From JAKVCB01 sp965243695 (GTDB taxonomy: Bacteria > Planctomycetota > Planctomycetia > Pirellulales > Lacipirellulaceae): a stretch of DNA of 64,000 bases. The stretch covers positions 1 through 64,000 of the forward strand of contig CBDEWC010000011.1 in assembly GCA_965243695.1 (NCBI GenBank), in the 5' to 3' direction. Below, piece by piece: positions 17,422-25,055 of the stretch (the stretch's first letter is position 1; each line of letters starts with the position of its first letter). The position numbers and the translations under genes were made by a program. Below the pieces are notes generated by a model. The model was not told the DNA's origin and did no database searches. It worked only from the letters and a program-made list of their open reading frames with translations.

Positions 17422-19467
17422 ATGATCCAAATCGAATACCTCTCCGACTCGCCGGAAATGACCACCGACTTTTCCGCCGGCGCTTGGGCGAGCGTGACGT
17501 GGCACGACCATTTCACGATTCCAGGAAGTGTGGACGCCAAGCCGATGGCTGGCACATCCTTTGCCATGGTGCACGATGAAGACAGCTTGTACATCGCGAT
17601 GAAATGTGGTGTGTGTCCGGGAAGTTCCGCAGAGCATTTCTTGCACGAGCGCGTTCATGTTGTGATCGACTTCGATGGTGACCGACGGTGGGGAGGCAAG
17701 TTCATTGGAAATGCGGATGGAGTTTTGTCCGCGTCAACGGCCCACAGAAGTGGTTCAAGAAACAGTTGGCCGGGCGAAGTCGAATTTGAGGTAGGGGTGG
17801 GGGCCCAGGAATGGACGTCGGTCATGAAAATACCACTGAGGCAGCTTGGTTACCAACAAGGCGGTTTGCGCCGGTTCCGTTTCAACGTAGCTCGACTGAA
17901 CGCCGTGCCAGAATTTTGGGTGTGCTTTCCTGTGCTTGCGGAGAAAACATTCTGGGAGCCGCAGTGCGAGATGGCAGAGGCCGAGTTTGAGCAGCCCGAA
18001 CTGTTGCTGCCCTTTGCCTGGCGCGTAGAGCGGGATCAGCGGGCCCGATTCCGCCAGAGCGATGGAAAAATCACCTGTCGCCAGAAGGTCAAAACAACGA
18101 ACCTCTCGGCGGAAACTCGCGAGGTAGATTTACACGTCTGGTTTGTGGGTCCAGGTCACCCGCCATCGGAGAAGATCAAGCACTCCCTTCGCATTGGGCC
18201 CGGGGAGTCGCATGTCGAAACCGTACAACTGCCCGTTCCTGAGGGATTCAATTATGGCTTCGCCTGCGTGGCGCTCACCGAGAGGGACTCTGGCCGATGC
18301 GTCTGCGAGAACCGTTTTCTTGTTGAGGCCGACCTGTTGTCGTGGAAGAAACATACCATCAAGCGGGCCGATGGAAATGGTGGTTATACCTGTCATGCCG
18401 CGCAGATGCAGTTTATGCCGCAGTACCAAGGTCGCAAGACCGTGCCCTACGGGCTGGCCACCATGGAAAACAGGGAGGTTGTTTGTGTCGCGATGGCCTG
18501 GCCAACCGAATCGACCGGCCAGGTGCAAACACTGGTGACCGTCAGCGAAGATGAAGGGGCGACCTGGGGGGAGTACCTGGCGCTGCCTGGCATTCACTGC
18601 CGCCCGGTGATGCTGGCTTACCTTGGCCAGGGGGTGGTTACCTTTGAAGCGGGAGACACGACCGAGCGATTCCGGTTGTTTAGCCATGACCATGGACGCA
18701 CGTGGGACGAACGGGTTGAGGTCGCGCCTGCCCCCGCCCCCGACGGGCAGCCACTGGGCTTCGAGGGCAATCCGTTGATCGAACGGGATTCCGAGGGGAA
18801 TGCCATCCGTATTGCCCAGATAGGGCAAACGCTTGGGGGCGGTGCCCCTCACTGGAAGATCACCGAATATCTTCGGTGGTCGGAAGATGGTGGCCGTACG
18901 TGGCCCCGGGTTATTTCTCCCGCCCCGTGGCACTACACCGAGACGTATGCTGGAAAAACGTACCAAGTTGGCGCTAGCGAAGGTTCACTGGTGCGGGCAG
19001 CCAATGGTGACCTGGTCGCAGCCTTGCGCACTTTTGTTCCGGTATGGTTTGCCGAGCATCCGCACTACGAAGACAGCCTGGAGGGAACGGCCGTTTCCAT
19101 ATCGAAGGACAACGGGGAAACCTGGTCTCCGATGAAGATCGTGTTTGAAGCAGGCAGGCACCACCCCGACCTGATCTGTATGCCCAGCGGTGATCTGCTG
19201 ATGACCGTTATCTGCCGGGTCGATTTCGAGGGCAATCAGCTTGCCAGTTATCGACGCGGTTGCGATGCCGTGATCAGCCGTGACCACGGAGTCACCTGGG
19301 ATGTTGAGCATTTGGTCGTGCTCGACGACTTTCCGTTTTGCAACGGCGAACATTGGATTAGCACCGAGTGCGGACATTTGAGTTCTACGCTCATGCCCGA
19401 TGGCTCTATCCTTACCGGCTACGGCAATTACCTGGCTGGCGGCGTACTGATTCGCTGGCGACCTTGA
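17422..19467 (+). CDS. CBM9-like plus BNR/Asp-box sialidase-fold protein
   Basis: 681 residues from ATG 17422, with GGGGAG 8 bases upstream; a longer frame would overlap the SDR gene. Residues about 15-200 resemble a CBM9/DOMON-type carbohydrate-binding domain. The rest is a sialidase-like propeller with five Asp boxes of the S-x-D-x-G-x-T-W type: SEDEGATW, SHDHGRTW, SEDGGRTW, SKDNGETW and SRDHGVTW. The F-R-I-P arginine motif of true sialidases was not found, so exo-sialidase activity is doubtful; it may act on another acidic or neutral sugar. No signal peptide. Last gene of the plus-strand run that starts at 3806. Confidence 0.85.
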   Translation: MIQIEYLSDSPEMTTDFSAGAWASVTWHDHFTIPGSVDAKPMAGTSFAMVHDEDSLYIAMKCGVCPGSSAEHFLHERVHVVIDFDGDRRWGGKFIGNADGVLSASTAHRSGSRNSWPGEVEFEVGVGAQEWTSVMKIPLRQLGYQQGGLRRFRFNVARLNAVPEFWVCFPVLAEKTFWEPQCEMAEAEFEQPELLLPFAWRVERDQRARFRQSDGKITCRQKVKTTNLSAETREVDLHVWFVGPGHPPSEKIKHSLRIGPGESHVETVQLPVPEGFNYGFACVALTERDSGRCVCENRFLVEADLLSWKKHTIKRADGNGGYTCHAAQMQFMPQYQGRKTVPYGLATMENREVVCVAMAWPTESTGQVQTLVTVSEDEGATWGEYLALPGIHCRPVMLAYLGQGVVTFEAGDTTERFRLFSHDHGRTWDERVEVAPAPAPDGQPLGFEGNPLIERDSEGNAIRIAQIGQTLGGGAPHWKITEYLRWSEDGGRTWPRVISPAPWHYTETYAGKTYQVGASEGSLVRAANGDLVAALRTFVPVWFAEHPHYEDSLEGTAVSISKDNGETWSPMKIVFEAGRHHPDLICMPSGDLLMTVICRVDFEGNQLASYRRGCDAVISRDHGVTWDVEHLVVLDDFPFCNGEHWISTECGHLSSTLMPDGSILTGYGNYLAGGVLIRWRP

Positions 19468-19487
19468 GATAGCTGCCTTGGCTTTTG

Positions 19488-20141
19488 TTAAGGTTTGTTT
19501 GCCGCTTGCGCTTGATAATGGTGGGCGACCTCCTCGGGGGACAGGGCCCGATTGTAAATCTGCACATCATCGAGCATGAAGGACCAGGGTTTTTCGATCT
19601 GGTCGTCGGTCGAAAGGGGAGGTCTGATAAAAAAGTTCCCACCTTGGGCCACGGGGGCGGACATCGGTCGCTGGTCCACCAGCTTGCCGTCGAGGTAGAG
19701 GTTCATGTTTTGCCGATCATACACGGCGACGACGTGGTACCACTGGTCAAGGCCATGTTCTGTGCCGCAGTAGTTCGAGCCACTGTCGATGTAGAACCAA
19801 ATGTGACCGGTGAAACTGAGCAAATAGCTATTGAATCCTTTGCCCATAACGCCGATTTCGCGTACCTCCGGTAGCGCCTTGGGGTGCACCCACATCTCGA
19901 GCGTCAGGTGGGAGCGGAGGTCGAAGTCGGGCCGATCGCCGAAGTCGACGCTGGCATCGGTCGAATCGAAATTTAAGGCAAAACTTTGGTCGGGGCCGAG
20001 CTTGACGTAGCGGGCCCCGTGGTTTTTTCCATGGTTATCCCGCCCACTGGAATCAACCACCTTCTGCCCGCTGCCTTCTTCAAACGTGTACTTTCCAACC
20101 AGGATTCCTGCCGGCGTTGACCGGGTGGGTGTTGCCGGCAC
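19488..20141 (-). CDS. LamG-like domain protein, probably the severed C-terminus of the FGE-like gene
   Basis: 217 residues from GTG 20141, forming one concanavalin-like LamG domain: GKYTFEEGSGQKVVDSSG, LTLEMWVHPKALP, WYHVVAVYDRQNMNLYLDG and a closing DDVQIYNRALSPEEV. The same frame continues upstream through six Q-A-T-V repeats to a single TAA at 20220-20222 and then into the FGE-like gene. No ribosome site or signal peptide supports independent translation, so this is probably the tail of an FGE-linker-LamG protein cut by a nonsense change. Intact, the LamG domain would bind glycan or protein outside the cell. Confidence 0.7.
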   Translation of the reverse strand: MPATPTRSTPAGILVGKYTFEEGSGQKVVDSSGRDNHGKNHGARYVKLGPDQSFALNFDSTDASVDFGDRPDFDLRSHLTLEMWVHPKALPEVREIGVMGKGFNSYLLSFTGHIWFYIDSGSNYCGTEHGLDQWYHVVAVYDRQNMNLYLDGKLVDQRPMSAPVAQGGNFFIRPPLSTDDQIEKPWSFMLDDVQIYNRALSPEEVAHHYQAQAANKP

Positions 20142-20212
20142 AGTGGCTTGGACAGTGGCTTGGACAGTGGCTTGGACAGTGGCTTGGACAGTGGCTTGGA
20201 CAGTGGCTTGGA
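20141..20212 (-). repeat. 12-bp tandem repeat, six units
   Basis: Six perfect copies of CAGTGGCTTGGA on the plus strand. On the minus strand, in the frame shared by the FGE-like gene and the LamG gene, each unit encodes Q-A-T-V, so the array would be a flexible linker if the TAA at 20220 were absent. Unit length is a multiple of three, so copy changes keep the frame. Confidence 0.95.
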
Positions 20213-20219
20213 GAGGCGG

Positions 20220-21194
20220 TTAAGGCGTGGGCTGGGCAGTGGAGGCCGCGATCGGTATCGGCGGCACCGACGACAGCGGGAGGACAACACGGAACCCGCG
20301 GTCGTACCAGGCGTTTCCGGGTGCAATATTTAACCGCGATACGCTACCCAGCGCTTGGGTATAGAACCACTCAGGCGTACGTTCCAGCGAGCGGCCCGGG
20401 CCGGTGCTCCATGATCCACCGCGGAGCGGCTTGGTTTGCGAGTTCGGATCGCGCCGAATCGATTCGTCGGCTGGCGCATTGTTGTACCCGAGAATATAAT
20501 CGTCGGCACACCACTCCCAAACATTGCCGTGCACGTCGTACAGGCCCCAGGGGTTGGGGAGCTTGGTCGCCACCGGATGGGTCGTGTGACCGGCCGCCAG
20601 GTCGACCCAGGCATATTTGGGGATGTCGGCCAGGTCATCTCCGAACGAAAATTTTGTCGACGTGCCAGCCCGACACGCATATTCCCACTGCGCTTCGCTG
20701 GGAATTTCCAGGCCCGCCCATCTGCAGAAAGCGTTGGCATTCTGCCAGCTCACGTACACGACCGGATACTCGTCGGCATCGGACATGGTGCTTTTGCCTC
20801 GGAAGTGCAGCAGGTAAAGGTCATAGGCGGGATCGACGTCGGCTGCGCCCTTGTAGTTGGGCCTGGCCTTGATGAATCGGCGGTACTGGCCATTGGTGAC
20901 TTCTGTTTTGCCCACGTAGAACGGACGGGTGATCGTCACCTGGCGGGCCGTCAGGTTGCCGCCGGTAATCGGATCATCGGTGCCCATCGTAAAAGTTCCG
21001 GCGGGCAGCAGGATCATCTCGATGCGGGTCTCCTCGTGGATGACCCGATTGGCGTAGCCATGGGGACCTGCCTCTGAGCCGTCGGCGGCGACGCAGCCGG
21101 AGGGAACTTTTAATGGGTCGGCCACCGCCAAGCCGTTTCCGCCGGCGAGGAGGCCGACAACCAATAACCAAAAACCAATGATGAGTAACCTCAT
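20220..21194 (-). CDS. FGE-like (SUMF1 fold) exported protein, module 1
   Basis: 324 residues. Signal peptide at about 1-25 (hydrophobic LLIIGFWLLVVGLLAGG). The mature part opens with VPSGC..GYANRVIHEE, a segment shared with the two other FGE-like modules here, then the FGE fold: MILLPAGTFTMGTDD, FYVGKTEVTNGQYRRF, IPSEAQWEYACRAG, WGLYDVHGNVWEW and LRGGSW. The two C-terminal copper-binding cysteines of true formylglycine-generating enzymes are missing, and no sulfatase is nearby, so sulfatase maturation is unlikely. It starts in an ATGA overlap with the DUF6259-type gene and ends at a TAA that splits it from an in-frame LamG domain. Confidence 0.85.
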   Translation of the reverse strand: MRLLIIGFWLLVVGLLAGGNGLAVADPLKVPSGCVAADGSEAGPHGYANRVIHEETRIEMILLPAGTFTMGTDDPITGGNLTARQVTITRPFYVGKTEVTNGQYRRFIKARPNYKGAADVDPAYDLYLLHFRGKSTMSDADEYPVVYVSWQNANAFCRWAGLEIPSEAQWEYACRAGTSTKFSFGDDLADIPKYAWVDLAAGHTTHPVATKLPNPWGLYDVHGNVWEWCADDYILGYNNAPADESIRRDPNSQTKPLRGGSWSTGPGRSLERTPEWFYTQALGSVSRLNIAPGNAWYDRGFRVVLPLSSVPPIPIAASTAQPTP

Positions 21195-23368
21195 TTGACC
21201 ACCTCCAGCTTCAGCGCTATCAGACCACGTGGGGCGATGTCCATGGTGTCACCGACAATCGGGCCGCTCGTTTGCTTCAGCAGAGTCGCACCCTCGTTGA
21301 CGGTCCACTGGGTCATTTGCAATTTTGTCGATGCGTCGAACCGGGCGATTTCCGCCACGTCCTTCTTCCAGGTGAACTGGTGGGGTTGGTCCTCATAGTT
21401 GAAGAAAAAGATGCCGACGCTGCCATCGTGCGCCCGCCATGCGGTGCCCTCGACCGCCGAGACGGTAAACGGCCCATCGCCGCCTTTCTTCGTGATCGTG
21501 GGCAGGTCACCGGTGACCACCGGCGGCCGAAGCATTTGACCGTAACCTAAATAAGGCCTCGCAAATTCGTGATGGCAGCGCAGCAGGTCGTGCTGCCATT
21601 GTGCGGCCTCGGGCAGCGCGCCACCTTTGTGATAACCCCACGCGCCGGACACCGAGTTCATGTGTCCGCGCAACCACTGTCGCCCCACAGGCACCGGCCC
21701 CTCCTCCATCCAGTGCATGCCGCCGAACAGTTGCGTGTAGTCGTGATAGACGGCCTGCCAGACAGGCGCGTCGTAAGGATAGGTGCCAGTATATTGTGCG
21801 TCGAGGACGTCGATGCAGAACTCGGCGGGATCTTCGCCGCAGAACATGGCCTCCGGATCGATCTTGTGCACCGTTTCACGCACCTGTTCGTACAGATCAT
21901 GGACACCACGTGACCAGTAGTCTCCGCCCGCCAGCGCGTGGCCGTGGTTGGGATTGTGACAGTCGCTCAGGTGGTTTGAGAAATAGTCGAAATAGACGCC
22001 GCCGGTGCGATAGCGTTTCACGTGCTCTATCGAGACGCTGGTAAGCTTTTCGCGCCAGATCTTCGAGGCCGGGCACATGGCGATGCACTCTTCGGACGGT
22101 GAGAGTTCGGCCCAGAGAATACTCTCACGATCTTCAACGAGCATCGCACCTTTTTCTTTCGCACCACTGAGCTGATAGCTATCCGTGCCCCCGTTCCACA
22201 TCCAGCCCAGGACGTAAGGAATGACGCGTCCACCCCGTGCACGCAGCTTCTGATTAATATTTTGATAGTTCACCGACCCGCAACGCGGCGGAAAGTAGTC
22301 TACATTCACGTCGTGCTGGTAGGGTTGGCCGTAGTATCCGTAGTCGTGTGTAGCCGTATTGGGGAAGTCGAACAGGTCGCGCTTAATAAATTCACGCTGC
22401 TGGTCATTGTAATCGCCCAGGTGGCCGCACGCCCAGTAATCCAGGTTTAGGAGCCATTTGGGATAGTCCTTGCGCTGATACATCGGCCCCTTGGCGCACC
22501 ACGGCGCCGTGACGGCCCACTTGCGATAGATGCACGCGACGTCGAACCAATCGCCCTCGAACGGCCCGATTACGCAGTCGCCGGGCGATTGGTACTGCCT
22601 GACGGGTTTGTCCCCGCCCCAGCCGAGCACCGGGTGCGATATGGCATAGCGGAGCGTCTGTGAATCGACGTCTGCTGTCCAGCTCATGTCTTTCCATGCT
22701 GCGGTCGGATCGTGGTCACCGATATAAAGTCCCCGTCCCCCGCCCAGCAGCGCGGTGAACTGCATGTAATAGCGATCGCAATAACGCATGTTCACGGGTT
22801 TGCCCGTGGTCAGGGGCGTCGGCTCTGTATAACCCGTGCGAGTAGCTTGCAGCAGGCGGTCCTCGGCCGCATCCTCGGCCAGGGGTCGGATCCCGTCGAC
22901 GATCGGAAAGACCACGTCGCGCAGGCCCGCAATATCTTTGTCGACAGCCACGCGGATACGCGACCGCAACAGATTGTCGTCGGCACCCAGTTTTGCGGTG
23001 ACAACCACACGGATGTCGCCGGTCCAGGTGAAGGTGATCGCGTCAGGCGTTGACTGGATACGGCACGGCAAGTCGGTATTGGCGATCGTGCGACCGTCTT
23101 TGAGCTTTACTTGCCACCACAGGGGAGTCGGCACTGTCGAGTCGAGTGGCGCTGTTAAGTCGAGCAGATTAGCCTGACCGGTGCGCTCCTCAATTCCGAT
23201 CAGTCCGCCGCCCTGCTCTGCCGGTGCCCAGCGATAGACCACCCTGTCGTGACCCAACGTCGGGCCGTGACTTGCTTGCACCTGGGAGGGGATTGCTCCA
23301 TAGAGTGCGGCGAACACGAATAAGGCAAAGATCGTACTGCAACGATTGCGCGAATGGACTGCTTTCAA
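21191..23368 (-). CDS. DUF6259-type hydrolase-like exported protein
   Basis: 725 residues from TTG 23368, chosen because AGGAG lies 8 bases upstream and it opens a clean signal peptide (KAVHSRNRCSTIFALFVFAA, cleavage near SQVQA). I match it to the family called DUF6259, common in Planctomycetes and relatives: an N-terminal beta domain, then a TIM-barrel-like part with WFDVACIYRKWAVTAPWC, GGVYFDYFSNHLSDCHN, FCGEDPAEFCID, and a C-terminal beta domain ending PRGLIALKLEV. The conserved aspartate in YFDYF and the glutamate in GED are candidate catalytic residues. Four paralogues lie at 36-48 kb; this copy is the most divergent and lacks the N-terminal CBM-like domain. It overlaps the FGE-like gene by ATGA. 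Confidence 0.8.
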   Translation of the reverse strand: MKAVHSRNRCSTIFALFVFAALYGAIPSQVQASHGPTLGHDRVVYRWAPAEQGGGLIGIEERTGQANLLDLTAPLDSTVPTPLWWQVKLKDGRTIANTDLPCRIQSTPDAITFTWTGDIRVVVTAKLGADDNLLRSRIRVAVDKDIAGLRDVVFPIVDGIRPLAEDAAEDRLLQATRTGYTEPTPLTTGKPVNMRYCDRYYMQFTALLGGGRGLYIGDHDPTAAWKDMSWTADVDSQTLRYAISHPVLGWGGDKPVRQYQSPGDCVIGPFEGDWFDVACIYRKWAVTAPWCAKGPMYQRKDYPKWLLNLDYWACGHLGDYNDQQREFIKRDLFDFPNTATHDYGYYGQPYQHDVNVDYFPPRCGSVNYQNINQKLRARGGRVIPYVLGWMWNGGTDSYQLSGAKEKGAMLVEDRESILWAELSPSEECIAMCPASKIWREKLTSVSIEHVKRYRTGGVYFDYFSNHLSDCHNPNHGHALAGGDYWSRGVHDLYEQVRETVHKIDPEAMFCGEDPAEFCIDVLDAQYTGTYPYDAPVWQAVYHDYTQLFGGMHWMEEGPVPVGRQWLRGHMNSVSGAWGYHKGGALPEAAQWQHDLLRCHHEFARPYLGYGQMLRPPVVTGDLPTITKKGGDGPFTVSAVEGTAWRAHDGSVGIFFFNYEDQPHQFTWKKDVAEIARFDASTKLQMTQWTVNEGATLLKQTSGPIVGDTMDIAPRGLIALKLEVVK

Positions 23369-23824
23369 GATAAATCTCCTATGGGGTCTATCGTAACGCA
23401 AAATGGCTACAGGTACCAATCACGCTGGCCGATTTCGGTAGCCCAGGATTTTGGTAGCCCAGTTGGTAGCCCAGTTGGTAGCCCAGGAGGCCGACCTGCT
23501 CAGGTGTGATGGTTGCTCTGTCCTGCGGCCATCGAGCCAACACCGCCGGGCCATGGCGAGGTGCTTGAGGTGTAGGTGGGACGATCAGGAATTTTGCCAG
23601 CTTTCCGGCACCCAATACGAAACCTGCCGGCCTGCTGTCGACTTGTGACCCAGTCCTGTTGTTCCATCAAGGTGAACTGACTATTGTGTACAAACACGGA
23701 AACGGAAGATTGGGTATGGCGTCAGTGGGTACGGCATCGTAAGTGGAAACTCGTTTCGCATAGAGTGGGTCTTATGCGTCTGCAGGAGATTGCAGGGTGT
23801 TTTTTTAATTAACCGGAGAATAAC
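23369..23824. other. Intergenic region with 12-bp repeats, divergent promoter gap
   Basis: 456 bases between the divergent DUF6259-type and aminotransferase genes. A 12-bp unit TTGGTAGCCCAG occurs three times at 23451-23486, with a degenerate copy before it. Apart from ribosome sites at both ends, no gene or hairpin was recognised. Confidence 0.6.
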
Positions 23825-24955
23825 ATGCCTGGCCTTTTGCCGAATGTCGATCCAGACGGTCTGCTTGAATACTCGGTGGTTTACACCGATCGTGCTGTGA
23901 ACCACATGTCGCAGCAGTTTCAAGAGGTGATGCGCGACATTTCCAGCACGCTTCAACGTGTTTACGGCGCCAACGCGGTGGCGGTGGTTCCCGGCAGTGG
24001 CACCTTCGGCATGGAGGCCGTCGCTCGGCAGTTCGCTACCAATAAAAAATGCCTGGTCATTCGCAATGGATTCTTTAGTTTCCGATGGACGCAGATCCTC
24101 GACATGGGAAGCATCCCGGCCAGCTCCACCGTACTGAAAGCCGGTCCCGTCGAAGAGGGGCCCAACCCCTCCTACGCGCCACCACCATTGGACCAGGTGG
24201 TCGCTACCATTGAGGCTGAACAACCCGACGTTGTTTTTGCACCCCACGTTGAAACATCCTCCGGCATGATTTTGCCAAAGGACTATATTCGCGGGGTCGC
24301 AAAGGCGGTTCACGCCGCAGGTGGTCTGTTTGTCCTCGATTGCATTGCGTCGGGTGCCGTGTGGGTTGACATGGAAGCCAGCGGTGTGGATGTCCTCATC
24401 AGCGCACCGCAGAAGGGCTGGAGCGGTTCTCCCTGTTGTGCCCTGGTAATGCTCAACGCCGAGGCGCGCCAGCAAGCGGCCAGCAGCACCAGCACCAGTT
24501 TTGCGTGTGACCTGGGCAAGTGGCTGGAGATCATGGAAGCCTACGAAAGTGGCCGTCACGCCTACCATGCCACCCTACCGACAGATGCCCTTACTATTTT
24601 TCGCAATAGGATGCGAGAAACCGAGCAGTATGGTCTTGAAGCGATCTGTGCAAAACAGGAGGAACTCGGCACCAAGGTGCGTGCACTGCTGGCCAGCAAA
24701 GGCTTCAAAAGTGTAGCTGCCGACGCCTTTGCAGCTCCAGGGGTGGTTGTCAGTTACACCGAGGATCCCGAGATCAAGTCTGGCAGCAAGTTCTCCGCCG
24801 CAGGTCTGCAGGTTGCCGCTGGCGTGCCGCTGAAGTGCGATGAAGGTGACAACTTCCAAACCTTCCGGATTGGACTGTTTGGGATGGACAAGCTCCGCAA
24901 CGTCGACCAAACGGTGGCAACGCTCGGGCGTGCACTGGATCAAATTGTCGCTTAG
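23825..24955 (+). CDS. Class V aminotransferase (alanine-glyoxylate type)
   Basis: 376 residues with GGAG upstream of ATG 23825. It is a PLP fold-type I class V aminotransferase: AVVPGSGTFGMEAV, the cofactor aspartate D172 in LFVLDCIAS, and the Schiff-base lysine K197 in ISAPQKGWSG. The closest known types are alanine-glyoxylate and serine-pyruvate aminotransferases. Length matches the family. It stands alone between two minus-strand glycosidase genes, so its link to the surrounding sugar genes is not clear; amino donor and acceptor cannot be assigned. The gap after it contains a 17-bp tandem repeat. Confidence 0.88.
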   Translation: MPGLLPNVDPDGLLEYSVVYTDRAVNHMSQQFQEVMRDISSTLQRVYGANAVAVVPGSGTFGMEAVARQFATNKKCLVIRNGFFSFRWTQILDMGSIPASSTVLKAGPVEEGPNPSYAPPPLDQVVATIEAEQPDVVFAPHVETSSGMILPKDYIRGVAKAVHAAGGLFVLDCIASGAVWVDMEASGVDVLISAPQKGWSGSPCCALVMLNAEARQQAASSTSTSFACDLGKWLEIMEAYESGRHAYHATLPTDALTIFRNRMRETEQYGLEAICAKQEELGTKVRALLASKGFKSVAADAFAAPGVVVSYTEDPEIKSGSKFSAAGLQVAAGVPLKCDEGDNFQTFRIGLFGMDKLRNVDQTVATLGRALDQIVA

Positions 24956-24977
24956 AGGCGCACGGCGAACCGATTTT

Positions 24978-25040
24978 GCCCGTAAAGGGATCCTGCCCGT
25001 AAAGGGATCCTGCCCGTGAAGTGATCCTGTCCGTGAACTG
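24978..25040. repeat. 17-bp tandem repeat, about 3.5 units
   Basis: GCCCGTAAAGGGATCCT occurs at 24978-24994 and 24995-25011, a variant with GTGAAGTG at 25012-25028, then a partial unit. It fills the gap between two convergent genes, the aminotransferase and the GH95-like gene. Confidence 0.9.
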
Positions 25041-25055
25041 CCGGGCCGTGGTCGG

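Noticed and set aside
17422..19467. True exo-sialidase
   Set aside because: Five Asp boxes are present but the F-R-I-P arginine motif was not found and there is no signal peptide.
20141..20212. CRISPR-like array
   Set aside because: Units are 12 bp, directly adjacent and without spacers; they encode a linker.
20117..20872. Plus-strand frame of 251 codons with repeated W-L-G-Q
   Set aside because: It is the antisense reading of the 12-bp repeat and of the FGE-like gene; composition is not protein-like.
20220..21194. FGE-like gene as sulfatase-maturing enzyme
   Set aside because: No C-terminal copper-binding cysteines and no sulfatase in the window.
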